The notes under the pieces: model-generated
Database searches by the model: none
Told to the model about the DNA's origin: nothing
The model's input: only the letters and a program-made list of their open reading frames with translations
Shown: positions 18,003-26,854 of the stretch, piece by piece
How positions within the stretch are numbered: position 1 is the stretch's first letter
Layout: each line of letters begins with the position of its first letter
Program-made: the position numbers and the translations under genes
Assembly (NCBI GenBank): GCA_023426245.1
Contig: JAFABB010000001.1
Span: forward strand, 1-64,000
Reading direction: 5' to 3'
Length of the DNA: 64,000 nucleotides
DNA from: Bacillota bacterium
GTDB lineage: Bacteria > Bacillota > UBA4882 > UBA8346

Positions 18003-19409
18003 TTATTTTCTTATTTCCCTTAACTTGGCCTTTAATCTTGCAGCTTCTGCCGGTTCCCGGTTGAAAAGGTTATCCAATTCATGGGGATCGTTGCGTAAAT
18101 CATAAAGTTCATCCCCATCGTTACAATTTTGAATCAATTTATATCTCCCATCAGACACCATCCGGGTATGGCGCAATTCGCTCACCACCCATTCCTTGTG
18201 ATGTGTTTCCTTTCCCGTGATTAAAGGCAGCAAAGACTTGCCGTCCAACCGGTCATGATTATAACTGATTCCGGCAAAATCAAGAATAGTCGGGTAAAGA
18301 TCAACCAGTTCCACCAAAGAATCGTTTTCAACTTTGGATTTTGACCCGGGATAAGATACAAGCAAAGGTACTTTAATTGCGCTTTGGTACATGATCGATT
18401 TTTCAAACAATCCGTGGTCTCCCATCATTTCTCCGTGGTCTGCGCAAAAGATAATGACAGTGTCATCCCGTAAACCTTTTTGATCAAGCGTGGCCAAAAT
18501 CTTCCCCACCCATTCGTCAATCAAGCTGATCATCCCGGCATAGTTTTGTTTGACTTTTTGGGAATCGCTATCGGATATACCCTGTGATTCCTTCTTTTGC
18601 TTGGCTTTAACCCAACTCGGCTTGTCAATCATCGGATCGGCTATCACCTCGGGAAACTCCGCATTTTCATACCGTTGCAAGTAATCTGCCGGAGCATCCC
18701 AGGGATCGTGAGGTCCCACAAAACTTACAAATAAATGCCAGGGATACTCTGGGGTAACTTGTTCTAAAAACTCGCAGGCTTTCCGGCCAATATAGCTGTC
18801 ATGATAGTCCTCGCTTGAAAGGGCCGAGGCTTTGGCATACCAAACCGGAGCGTGAAATCGCTGCTGATAGTCAAGGACGAATTTTTCCAAGACTCCGCGG
18901 TTTTTCAAATACTTTTGATAAGGTCCAACCAATGGCATGTTTCCAATATCGGCGACCTCATTTTCGACACCCGCTTCCGCGCTCTTAAACATGGCCGCGT
19001 TCATCTTGCCTTCCGTATCATGCGGATCCGTGAAACCCAAGTGATACATCAGAGGGCTGTCCCCGTTTACGCCATAAAAATGTTCCGGTTTATGCAAATC
19101 AGTCTTGCCGATTGCCGCCACCCTGTACCCGGATTTTCGTAACTCTTGATAAAATGTAGGCTGGTCGACCGGATAATTTTCTAGGTTGCTCAGCACCCCA
19201 AGCCTGTGTGGATAAAGTCCGCCAGTTAAGGAAGCACGGCTAGGTGCGCAAAGAGGACTATTGCAAACAGCATTGCTAAACCTGACACCCTTATCGGCAA
19301 TGGAGTCAATATGCCTGGTATTGATAAATTTTGCCCCGGCGCAGCTTAACCAATCAAAGCGAAACTGGTCGGCCATAATCATCAAAATATTCGGTTTTTT
19401 CATCTTCAT
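18003..19409 (-). CDS. sulfatase, Cys-type, no signal peptide
   Basis: Formylglycine-dependent sulfatase of 468 aa. N-terminal ILMIMADQFRFDWLS, active-site motif CAPSR (Cys54) in the canonical form with Ser at the fourth position, and CADHGEMMGDHGLFEK for the second metal site. It has the VGPHDPWDAP segment shared with the sulfatase at 11819. No signal peptide. It sits between two binding-protein genes, 54 bp upstream of the one at 16677, which ties desulfation to the uptake system. Confidence 0.94.
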   Translation of the reverse strand: MKMKKPNILMIMADQFRFDWLSCAGAKFINTRHIDSIADKGVRFSNAVCNSPLCAPSRASLTGGLYPHRLGVLSNLENYPVDQPTFYQELRKSGYRVAAIGKTDLHKPEHFYGVNGDSPLMYHLGFTDPHDTEGKMNAAMFKSAEAGVENEVADIGNMPLVGPYQKYLKNRGVLEKFVLDYQQRFHAPVWYAKASALSSEDYHDSYIGRKACEFLEQVTPEYPWHLFVSFVGPHDPWDAPADYLQRYENAEFPEVIADPMIDKPSWVKAKQKKESQGISDSDSQKVKQNYAGMISLIDEWVGKILATLDQKGLRDDTVIIFCADHGEMMGDHGLFEKSIMYQSAIKVPLLVSYPGSKSKVENDSLVELVDLYPTILDFAGISYNHDRLDGKSLLPLITGKETHHKEWVVSELRHTRMVSDGRYKLIQNCNDGDELYDLRNDPHELDNLFNREPAEAARLKAKLREIRK

Positions 19410-19559
19410 ACCTATCCCAACTTAATTTTATAGATTTAAAACTACTTCTCATATTTTAAACATAGCGATTGGTTAATCCAGAAAGTCAATCCTCGTTGGC
19501 TTTTAAAAATAGGGCCATAGAGCTCGATTCAATGACCCTATTGAGGCTAAAATCGCAAA

Positions 19560-20828
19560 TTATTTGTTGGCTAAATCTTTTTTGAGTCGGATTTCTGCAT
19601 CTTTTAGGGCTTGAGCTGGTGTTTTCTTATTGCTATAAGCTTCCTCCCATGCTGTGTGTAAATATCGGATGGCTACGGTTAACCAAGGAACATTTTCAGC
19701 GCCTTTGCCATACTTGATGTATTCTATCTGGGCTTTATTCAATTCCGGATCTGCTGCGATGAACTCCTGTTCCAGTGATTTTCTGACCACCGGAATATTT
19801 AAAGTTTTAAAACGTTTTACCATCTGATCCTTGGACATCATAAATTGAATAAACTGCCAAGATTCATTTTTATGCTTTGAGGAATTGCTGATGGTAAAAA
19901 GCCTATACCCACAAAAGTCGACTTTTTGTTTTCTTGATAAAACAGGCACAAATCCCAAGTTTTCCTTCATCGCGGGATCCTCTTTAATCATACTGGCAAT
20001 TTGGGTAGTCTGTAAAAACGACATGGCGGATATTCCCTTAACAAACGGAATCGTCTCTTTTTTCTGATAATCATATGGAATGCTGACGTTTTGATTTTTA
20101 AGTTTCATAAAAAAATCCCAGGTTTCAATGGAGTTCTGATCTGTGAAAGCCGGAATTCCTTTCTTTTCATTGATTACCAAAGAACCGTTCTGTTTCATCA
20201 AAGGCCTAAAAAACACACTGGCATTAATGGCCGGGATATCGAAACCGGCTCGAACGATATTACCTTTACTATCTTTTTTAGTTAGTTTTACGGCGTAATC
20301 GGCTAGTTCTTCCCAACTCCTCGGCGGCTTTTCGGGATCAATGCCTGCCTCTTTGAAAAAGTCCTTGCGGTAAGTCAATATTTCCGGTGCCGGAAAAAAC
20401 CCCAAGCCGATGATTTTATTTTTATACTTTCCCGTATTGAGCGTACTTTCGTAGATATCATTTCGCTCCGGCCATTTATCAATATAACTGTTTAAATTGG
20501 CAAAGTCTCCCTTGGGGCCCCTAGTACCCATAAAATTCAGATATGCACAAAAAACATCCGGAAATGTGCCGCCCAGTAATGCCGCATTTAACTTGAGTTC
20601 TATATCCTGCACAGCAGAGGGTACAGTCGTTACTTCCACTTTAATCTGTGGATTTAACTTTTCAAACTCTTTAGCGGCATTGTTAAAATATTCGTCATTA
20701 AGCCTGTCGGCGCTAGGAAACCAAAAGGAAATAATTATGGGTTCCTTCGCCTTGGAAAATACCGTAAAAGAGGAAAAGGAAGTAAATATAACAAGTAAAA
20801 CCAACAGACAGGTAATCGCTTTTTTCAT
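19560..20828 (-). CDS. sugar ABC transporter substrate-binding protein, next to YesM/YesN
   Basis: Family 1 solute-binding protein of 422 aa. The start is set at MKKAITC because GAGGGGAG lies eight bases upstream, inside the longer frame that begins at 20849. The signal peptide ends near SKAKE and has no lipobox cysteine at the cleavage site. Among the four binding proteins in the window it is closest to the one at 38860, sharing AFTDQNSI, KNKI(I/L)GLG and PAPE(I/V)LTYRKD. Both are the gene divergent from a YesM/YesN pair. It is first in its transcript, which may run through the sulfatase and the further binding-protein and permease genes. Confidence 0.93.
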   Translation of the reverse strand: MKKAITCLLVLLVIFTSFSSFTVFSKAKEPIIISFWFPSADRLNDEYFNNAAKEFEKLNPQIKVEVTTVPSAVQDIELKLNAALLGGTFPDVFCAYLNFMGTRGPKGDFANLNSYIDKWPERNDIYESTLNTGKYKNKIIGLGFFPAPEILTYRKDFFKEAGIDPEKPPRSWEELADYAVKLTKKDSKGNIVRAGFDIPAINASVFFRPLMKQNGSLVINEKKGIPAFTDQNSIETWDFFMKLKNQNVSIPYDYQKKETIPFVKGISAMSFLQTTQIASMIKEDPAMKENLGFVPVLSRKQKVDFCGYRLFTISNSSKHKNESWQFIQFMMSKDQMVKRFKTLNIPVVRKSLEQEFIAADPELNKAQIEYIKYGKGAENVPWLTVAIRYLHTAWEEAYSNKKTPAQALKDAEIRLKKDLANK

Positions 20829-20988
20829 CCCTATTTCTCCCCTCAACATCTTTAATTTCTTTAACGTTCTCTCCGTTCATTCAAGTCAATTTATTTCGAA
20901 CGCCACCCCCAAACTTTTCCTAGGTCATAAAATCATGAAGGAGTCAAACAATTTAAACCTTGATTGTAATCAATTTTAATCAAAAAGA

Positions 20989-21109
20989 TACCAAATTGTA
21001 ACAGATAGAATTGAGTGAAATTCTTTTAATATTGTTTGTTAAATACCCAAGATTTGTAAAAAAAATCGGGACTTCTTAAAATATTGGACTATTTTCTAAA
21101 AAAATAGTC
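20989..21109. promoter_or_regulatory. shared upstream segment, copy A
   Basis: A 121-bp AT-rich stretch in the divergent region between the binding-protein gene and yesM. It aligns almost without gaps to 26491-26611. Best-conserved blocks are TTCTTTTAATATTGTTT (from 21021) and AAAATATTGG followed by TATTTT and AAATAGTC at the right end. A target for the linked AraC-type regulator is possible but unproved. The rest of 20829-21233 is AT-rich promoter DNA. Confidence 0.6.
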
Positions 21110-21162
21110 AATTATTCATGCTGATTCTTCTTATCATGATTAGGTTTCCTAAAGATTTCAAT

Positions 21163-21191
21163 TAGACAGAAATATCTTTTTTTGTTACTAT
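21163..21191 (+). promoter_or_regulatory. sigma-A-like promoter for yesM-yesN
   Basis: TAGACA (21163-21168) and TACTAT (21186-21191) separated by 17 bases, about 40 bases before the kinase start codon. GGTGGAG supplies the ribosome site. Confidence 0.55.
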
Positions 21192-21233
21192 AGAGTTAAT
21201 TCAAAGTAAAAACCTTGAACCCGGTGGAGATGG

Positions 21234-23036
21234 ATGCTTAAATTACATGACTTGCCGAAAAGTACCTTTGGGAAACTATTAATATCTAATTTACTATTAA
21301 TTTTTTCCATGTCTTTAATCGGACTTTTATCGTTTTTCACTTCCAAAAATATTATTAACACCTATATTGAAAAAGCGAATAGCAACACCTTAAACCAGGT
21401 AAAAAAGAATATCGACATGTTGGTGGATCAGGTTATCACCGTTGTCAGCCTCTTTGATCATAATAATATGCTGGCAGATTATCTAAAGAAAAATAACTAT
21501 GATTCTTTCGAACGCTTGAAAAATATTGATATCGTAGATTCTCAAATCAACAAATATTCATTTGCCTATGATTGGCTAAAATATGAAACTATTTTACTTG
21601 GCGTCAATGGCACTGTTTACAGTCCGGATGGGGAGAGCAGTCTTAACACCGATACCATCCAACGTTACAGTTGGTATCATAGCGCCTTACAAAATGAAAA
21701 AAAAATATCCTGGCAGAGTACTCATGAAAGTTTTATCGATAAAACCAAAAACGTCTTTACCGCAGTAAAGACGTTACATGCCCCGTTTTCGGAACACTAT
21801 TACGGGCTACTTCTTCTGAGCATCGATGAATCCTGTCTTTATAACATTTATAAGGACTCCATGGATAACGAAAGTTCCTTTATCATTTTCGACTCATCCG
21901 GAAATGTTATCTCCGATTCGGACAGGAAATGGGTGGGAAAGCGGATCGATTTGCAACCTTTTGAAAAACTTTTAAAAGGCCCCATTAACAGCCACCAAAT
22001 CATCAAAATCGGGCATATCAAATATTTATGCATTTATCAAAATATTGAAAAGACCAATTGGACTATTTTAAACACGGTCCCATTAACGATCATATCCCGG
22101 GATATCAATATATTGAGCTTCAGAATTTTTATAATCTCTCTGGTGCTTATTACCTTTTCGATTATCCTGGCAGTAATAATCTCCCGAAAAATCGCCATAC
22201 CGTTAATCAATCTGACCCATCGCATACAGAGTTATTCTCAAAAAAGCGCTTCTTTGCCGGATAACACCATCACGGATGAGATTGCCGTTTTAAGCAAGGA
22301 ATATGATAACATTATCACTGAATTGGAAGAAACCATTCATAATTTAATCAAGGAACACGATGAAAAACGAAAGACCGAATTACATGCCCTGCAAATGCAA
22401 ATTAAACCTCATTTTCTCTATAATACCCTTAACTCCATTAAATGTTTAATATGGACCGGAAGAACGGAATTCATTGAACCCACCATCAATGCTTTAATCA
22501 ATTTGTTAGAGCAGACAATCTCGCAAAAGGAAGAATTCATCACCCTTGAGGCTGAATTACGGTGTATCCAAGACTACATTTATATCCAGGAGATCCGCTC
22601 CAGCCGGACTATACGGCTCAACATTCAAATATCCAAACCGTTACAGGATTGCCGTATACCTAAACTTTTACTGCAGCCATTTATCGAAAATTCCATCTTC
22701 CATGGATTTGAGCCCAAAGATCAATCCCATTCAGGTAGCGTTTGGGGAACGATTTCCATCTATTGCACCTCTATCGGGAATGATATTCAAATTGAAGTGT
22801 TGGATGACGGCATTGGAATGGATCAGAGTACCGTCGAGGATCTATTAACCGATGATTCCCAAATCATTTCACGGCGTTTCAGCGGTATTGGTGTGAAGAA
22901 TGTGCTTGAACGAATTCAACTTTATTTTGGCCCTCAATACGGATTAAGAATCCACAGTGAGCCTAACGTGGGGACATCCGTAATCATAACCCTTCCTCAA
23001 ATATGGGATAACGGTAAAACGGAGGTTTCATCATGA
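21234..23036 (+). CDS. sensor histidine kinase, YesM/LytS type
   Basis: Membrane sensor kinase of 600 aa that would phosphorylate the response regulator encoded next. First helix near residues 17-37, an extracytoplasmic sensor of about 255 residues, second helix near 295-318, HAMP region, His_kinase domain with QMQIKPHFLYNTLNS and phospho-acceptor His393, then a HATPase domain with ENSIFHGFEPK and DDGIGMD. Its stop overlaps the start of the response regulator by four bases, so translation is coupled. It is divergent from a sugar-binding-protein gene, the usual arrangement for carbohydrate-responsive YesM systems. It is a paralogue of the kinase at 40564. Confidence 0.95.
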   Translation: MLKLHDLPKSTFGKLLISNLLLIFSMSLIGLLSFFTSKNIINTYIEKANSNTLNQVKKNIDMLVDQVITVVSLFDHNNMLADYLKKNNYDSFERLKNIDIVDSQINKYSFAYDWLKYETILLGVNGTVYSPDGESSLNTDTIQRYSWYHSALQNEKKISWQSTHESFIDKTKNVFTAVKTLHAPFSEHYYGLLLLSIDESCLYNIYKDSMDNESSFIIFDSSGNVISDSDRKWVGKRIDLQPFEKLLKGPINSHQIIKIGHIKYLCIYQNIEKTNWTILNTVPLTIISRDINILSFRIFIISLVLITFSIILAVIISRKIAIPLINLTHRIQSYSQKSASLPDNTITDEIAVLSKEYDNIITELEETIHNLIKEHDEKRKTELHALQMQIKPHFLYNTLNSIKCLIWTGRTEFIEPTINALINLLEQTISQKEEFITLEAELRCIQDYIYIQEIRSSRTIRLNIQISKPLQDCRIPKLLLQPFIENSIFHGFEPKDQSHSGSVWGTISIYCTSIGNDIQIEVLDDGIGMDQSTVEDLLTDDSQIISRRFSGIGVKNVLERIQLYFGPQYGLRIHSEPNVGTSVIITLPQIWDNGKTEVSS

Positions 23037-24622
23037 TCAAGCTGTTAATCGTTGATGACGAAAGTTTATTGCGCCAAGGGTTTATCCATATGACAGATTG
23101 GCCCTCCCACGGATTTCAGATTGTAGGAGAAAGCGCCAACGGTAAAGAAGCTTTGGAGATTATCGCCAAAAAGTCTCCGGACATTGTGGTCACTGATATC
23201 AAAATGCCCGTGATGGATGGAATCGAATTGACCAAAATCATTAAGAGGGATTACCCGTTTATCCAAATTATCATACTCAGCAGTTATGATGATTTTGACT
23301 ATGTCCGGGAAACCTTATGTCTCGGCGCTTTGGATTATGTTTTGAAACCGAAAATGAATTCCACGGATTTACTGAAAGTTTTACAAAAAGCAAGTTCCCT
23401 CCAGTATGGAATGAAAAACACCCCTAAGACCGACACATATAATGCAGAACTTCGCAATAACTTTTTAACCGATTTATTGGTTGATCATCATCTGTCTTTG
23501 ACCGATATTCATGAAAACATTTCCAAATATAATATTCAATTAAGAGAATCCAACTTAGAAATGTTGGCTATTGTCTATCGGGCTACCGCTCCCGTTCAAA
23601 AAAACGAGGCCTGCCAATCATTAATCGCAACTATCCATGCTGCCATCGGCCTCTCCTTTCATCCAATCAGTTTTTTCTACGACTCCAATGTGAGTATCAC
23701 CATTTTGAATCAGCCGATTTCTAAAGATGAGCCATCCATGGAGGAAATATGCCCCAAGATAATTTCCGCAATCCACTCAGCATACTCACTGAATTGTCAA
23801 ATTCTCCTCAGTGAACGCTTTGACGGCTACCTTTTGATCCGAGAGGTCTTTCATGAATTGATTGAGAAAGTACCCCATTGTTTTTACCTTCCTCTGAATC
23901 AGTTTGCGAAGGCATCATCTTTTCAAAGTATTATCCATAATATTGAATTTGATTTCCAGACCTTACATGCCTTAGTCGAACAATTCAATTTTAACAAACT
24001 TAAAGTCGTTGTAGAAAATTGGGTAGAGGATCAGATTTCCCAGGGAAAATACATCGAACCATACTTTTTGAAAAAAATTTTTTCAGAGGTTTGCTATTTA
24101 ATCATTTATAAATTTCTGGAAATGGGTTTTGATTTGGAAGAGATGAACCAAAAGAAATTCGAATACCTTAAAAACATCGAGAACTCAAAGGACTACGCGG
24201 ATTTGCTGTTTACCTTCAATAAAATATTGGCCGATCTGGAACAATTTTTAGATCAACATATTCAAACCAAAAATAATTTAATCGTAACCCGGGTACTAAA
24301 ATATATCCATCAAAATTTTGATCAAAACATCTCTTTGGAATCGGTTTCCAAATGTTTTTATATCGACAAAAGCTACCTTTGTAAGCTTTTCAAAAAGAAT
24401 ACCGCTGAAAATTTCAACGACTATCTGATGAAGCTGCGCATTAATCGAGCGAAAGAATTGTTAAAAAATCCGGAATATAACGTCTGTATTGTCTCCACTA
24501 AAGTAGGTTATACCGATTACAGTTATTTTGGACAGGTTTTCAAAAAAACGGTCGGAATGACACCTTCCGAATACCGGAAATCGTTGATAAACAATAAAAA
24601 AATTAATCTCCCGACCGCATAA
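23033..24622 (+). CDS. response regulator with AraC-type DNA-binding domain, YesN type
   Basis: Cytoplasmic transcription factor of 529 aa. The N-terminal receiver domain has DDES at residues 8-11 and phospho-acceptor Asp55 in VTDIKMPVMDG. The central 270 residues resemble the poorly conserved middle of YesN proteins. The C-terminal 100 residues are an AraC helix-turn-helix with FNDYLMKLRINRAKELL and VGYTDYSYFGQVFKK. It overlaps the kinase gene. Likely targets are the adjacent binding-protein/sulfatase transcript and its own operon. Confidence 0.95.
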   Translation: MIKLLIVDDESLLRQGFIHMTDWPSHGFQIVGESANGKEALEIIAKKSPDIVVTDIKMPVMDGIELTKIIKRDYPFIQIIILSSYDDFDYVRETLCLGALDYVLKPKMNSTDLLKVLQKASSLQYGMKNTPKTDTYNAELRNNFLTDLLVDHHLSLTDIHENISKYNIQLRESNLEMLAIVYRATAPVQKNEACQSLIATIHAAIGLSFHPISFFYDSNVSITILNQPISKDEPSMEEICPKIISAIHSAYSLNCQILLSERFDGYLLIREVFHELIEKVPHCFYLPLNQFAKASSFQSIIHNIEFDFQTLHALVEQFNFNKLKVVVENWVEDQISQGKYIEPYFLKKIFSEVCYLIIYKFLEMGFDLEEMNQKKFEYLKNIENSKDYADLLFTFNKILADLEQFLDQHIQTKNNLIVTRVLKYIHQNFDQNISLESVSKCFYIDKSYLCKLFKKNTAENFNDYLMKLRINRAKELLKNPEYNVCIVSTKVGYTDYSYFGQVFKKTVGMTPSEYRKSLINNKKINLPTA

Positions 24623-24773
24623 CTCATGAGTTCCTTTCCTCCTGGGTTACATACCCTCTTTAAGTCTAAAAAAGACCGCTTTTGAATCTACAACAGCGGC
24701 CAATTGAACCGTGACCTCAATTATTAAAGCTCATTTTCAATGTATTTTGAGGATACAGAGTTCAAGCCTTATT

Positions 24774-26153
24774 TTAAAATTTGGACTGATCGTTCGTTAG
24801 CGGAATCACATCCTCCGGCGACACTATCTTCGTCGTTGATTTATCGGGCAATACCGCATTTTCCGCCGGTTGCCGGAGCTCCAAATCATTTTTTCCGACT
24901 ACAGCGATTGATTTCATCTTCGACTTTAAGGACGCCACTTTCCCGTTTACCAGTGTCGAAAGCTGAAGTACGATTTTGTGCATGTTTCCAGCTTGAATAT
25001 TTAACGTCTGGGCTGCGTATACGCTTTGTTCAGCGCTGGCCGCATTATGTTGAGTCACCGTTTCCACTTGAACCAAGGCTTTATTAACCTGAGTAATGCC
25101 CTGCGATTGTTCCTGGCTGGCGGCTGCGATTTCTTCCATTAACTCACTCACCTTTTTGGCTTGAAAAGTTATTTCATCCAGAGACTGGCGGACTTTCTCA
25201 GCTACGGTTACACCCTTGGTTGATAATTCAATATTGGTTTCAATAATGGATGTAGTGTCCCTGGCCGCCTGAGCGCTCCTCCCGGCCAAATTTCTTACTT
25301 CTTCAGCAACCACCGCAAAACCCATTCCGGCTTCTCCGGCCCTGGCCGCCTCAATCGCGGCGTTCAAGGCCAAGATGTTGGTCTGGAACGCTATATCATC
25401 AATAACTTTGATAATCTTGGCAATCTGATCGCTGAAGTTCTTAATTTCCTGGATAGAGTCCATCATCTCCCGCATATCGGCATTGCCTTTGTCTGCCGAT
25501 TCTTTGGCCTGCACGGACAATTGGGCCGCCTGTTTCGTATTGGTTGTCGTTTGAACCATCATAGAAGCGGCTTCCTGCAAGGTGGATGAAGTTTCTTCAA
25601 TACTTGCCGCCTGTTCGCTACTGCCTTGGGATAGTTGATCGGCGGATGCCGATAATTGATGAGAAGCACCGGCCAATTGCCGGGCGCCTTCTTTCAAAGC
25701 GCCGGCTATTTTTCTTATCGGTAAAGTAATACTGCGAGTGATGAAAAAAGTCAAACCGATTCCGAAAGCAAATGCAATGATACCAAAGACGCTCAACAAT
25801 ACCACTGCGTTTTGAAATGAATTTTTGGCTGCGGTTTCTTGAGCATTATTCATTCCCATACAACTCCGGATATAGTCTTTCACCGCTTCCGAATCGTCCT
25901 GGTCGTCCAATAAACTTAACATTTCCTGATAATTACTGGACATTTTTACCAGACTTAATTGATGTTGTAATTTATCCAAAATGTTGTTGGCCAATTCCAG
26001 TTTGGCATTGTTTTCATTGATAATTTTACTCATCCGACTCCGGGTATCCACCATATTGCTTAATGCCACCGCGATAACGATCACCACCAACATTAACATG
26101 ATCCCAAAGCCAATGTAGATTTTAACTCCTACCGACGTCTGCTTGACTATCAC
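24774..26153 (-). CDS. methyl-accepting chemotaxis protein with short sensor domain
   Basis: Chemoreceptor of 459 aa from a GTG start preceded by GGGAGGAAAG. The first membrane helix is near residues 10-30 and the second near 113-137, leaving only about 80 residues outside. That is about half the usual four-helix-bundle sensor. HAMP and signalling domains are intact, with FQTNILALNAAIEAARAGEAG and GFAVVAEEVRNLAGRSAQAA. The C-terminus has no CheR-docking pentapeptide. It is unrelated in its sensor to the other two chemoreceptors in the window. It is convergent with yesN and divergent from the MATE gene. Confidence 0.92.
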   Translation of the reverse strand: MIVKQTSVGVKIYIGFGIMLMLVVIVIAVALSNMVDTRSRMSKIINENNAKLELANNILDKLQHQLSLVKMSSNYQEMLSLLDDQDDSEAVKDYIRSCMGMNNAQETAAKNSFQNAVVLLSVFGIIAFAFGIGLTFFITRSITLPIRKIAGALKEGARQLAGASHQLSASADQLSQGSSEQAASIEETSSTLQEAASMMVQTTTNTKQAAQLSVQAKESADKGNADMREMMDSIQEIKNFSDQIAKIIKVIDDIAFQTNILALNAAIEAARAGEAGMGFAVVAEEVRNLAGRSAQAARDTTSIIETNIELSTKGVTVAEKVRQSLDEITFQAKKVSELMEEIAAASQEQSQGITQVNKALVQVETVTQHNAASAEQSVYAAQTLNIQAGNMHKIVLQLSTLVNGKVASLKSKMKSIAVVGKNDLELRQPAENAVLPDKSTTKIVSPEDVIPLTNDQSKF

Positions 26154-26373
26154 TTTGATCTTTCCTCCCTGTTTAATTTTTGTTATGACATTCCATTCAA
26201 TACAACACTCTTTGGATACTCACTCAAACGGGACCGCCACCCCAACATCATCGATACGGTTCCATCCTTACTCCCCAGAAAATATCGGCTGAAACCCGTT
26301 GGCTGAGGGTGCTTTTAAAAATGCGCCAAAAATTTACGTAATACTGGTTCTTGTATCTCAAACTAAAAATTAA

Positions 26374-26400
26374 AGCTCCCCCTAAGGGAGCCTTAATTTA
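26374..26400. terminator. terminator-like hairpin in the MCP/MATE intergenic region
   Basis: Stem GCTCCC / GGGAGC with a short loop, flanked on both sides by A- and T-rich runs. It could stop transcription in either direction. It lies about 220 bp upstream of the chemoreceptor start, where it might act as an attenuator in the leader. Confidence 0.5.
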
Positions 26401-26490
26401 ATCAATGGCGGAGGAAAGTTCTAGCCATTAAAAACAAAATTTAAAGCTTTAAAATAATTTAACTGCTTTCCAATAATCTTAATCGAAACG

Positions 26491-26611
26491 ATAATTAAGC
26501 GTAACAGGCAAATTTGGCGGAAGTTCTTTTAATATTGTTTTCTTGAGTACCTGAAATTTCTTCAAAACGAAGGATTCATAAAATATTGGTTATTTTACTT
26601 AAAAAATAGTC
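26491..26611. promoter_or_regulatory. shared upstream segment, copy B
   Basis: Counterpart of 20989-21109, with the same length and conserved blocks (TTCTTTTAATATTGTTT from 26524 and the AAATAGTC end). It lies between a chemoreceptor gene and a MATE gene transcribed away from each other. The remainder of 26154-26854 has no gene that I can support. Confidence 0.6.
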
Positions 26612-26854
26612 TATAATGATCCCGGATTTTCTTCCCTACTGCCCGGTTTGGATCACTACAAGCATCCAACGAACCATCAATAACTGCAATTTAAAATCGA
26701 TTTTTTGGGTCCCATTTGTGGTAAAATAATTAAAATAGAATTTGAAGTCACCAAATTCATTCGAAGAAATTCAAAAAATGCAGCCAAAACGACTAAATCA
26801 TCGATAGTTATTTAGAGAACGTTTTGCTAAACTTAAGTAGCGAGATATGCAACA

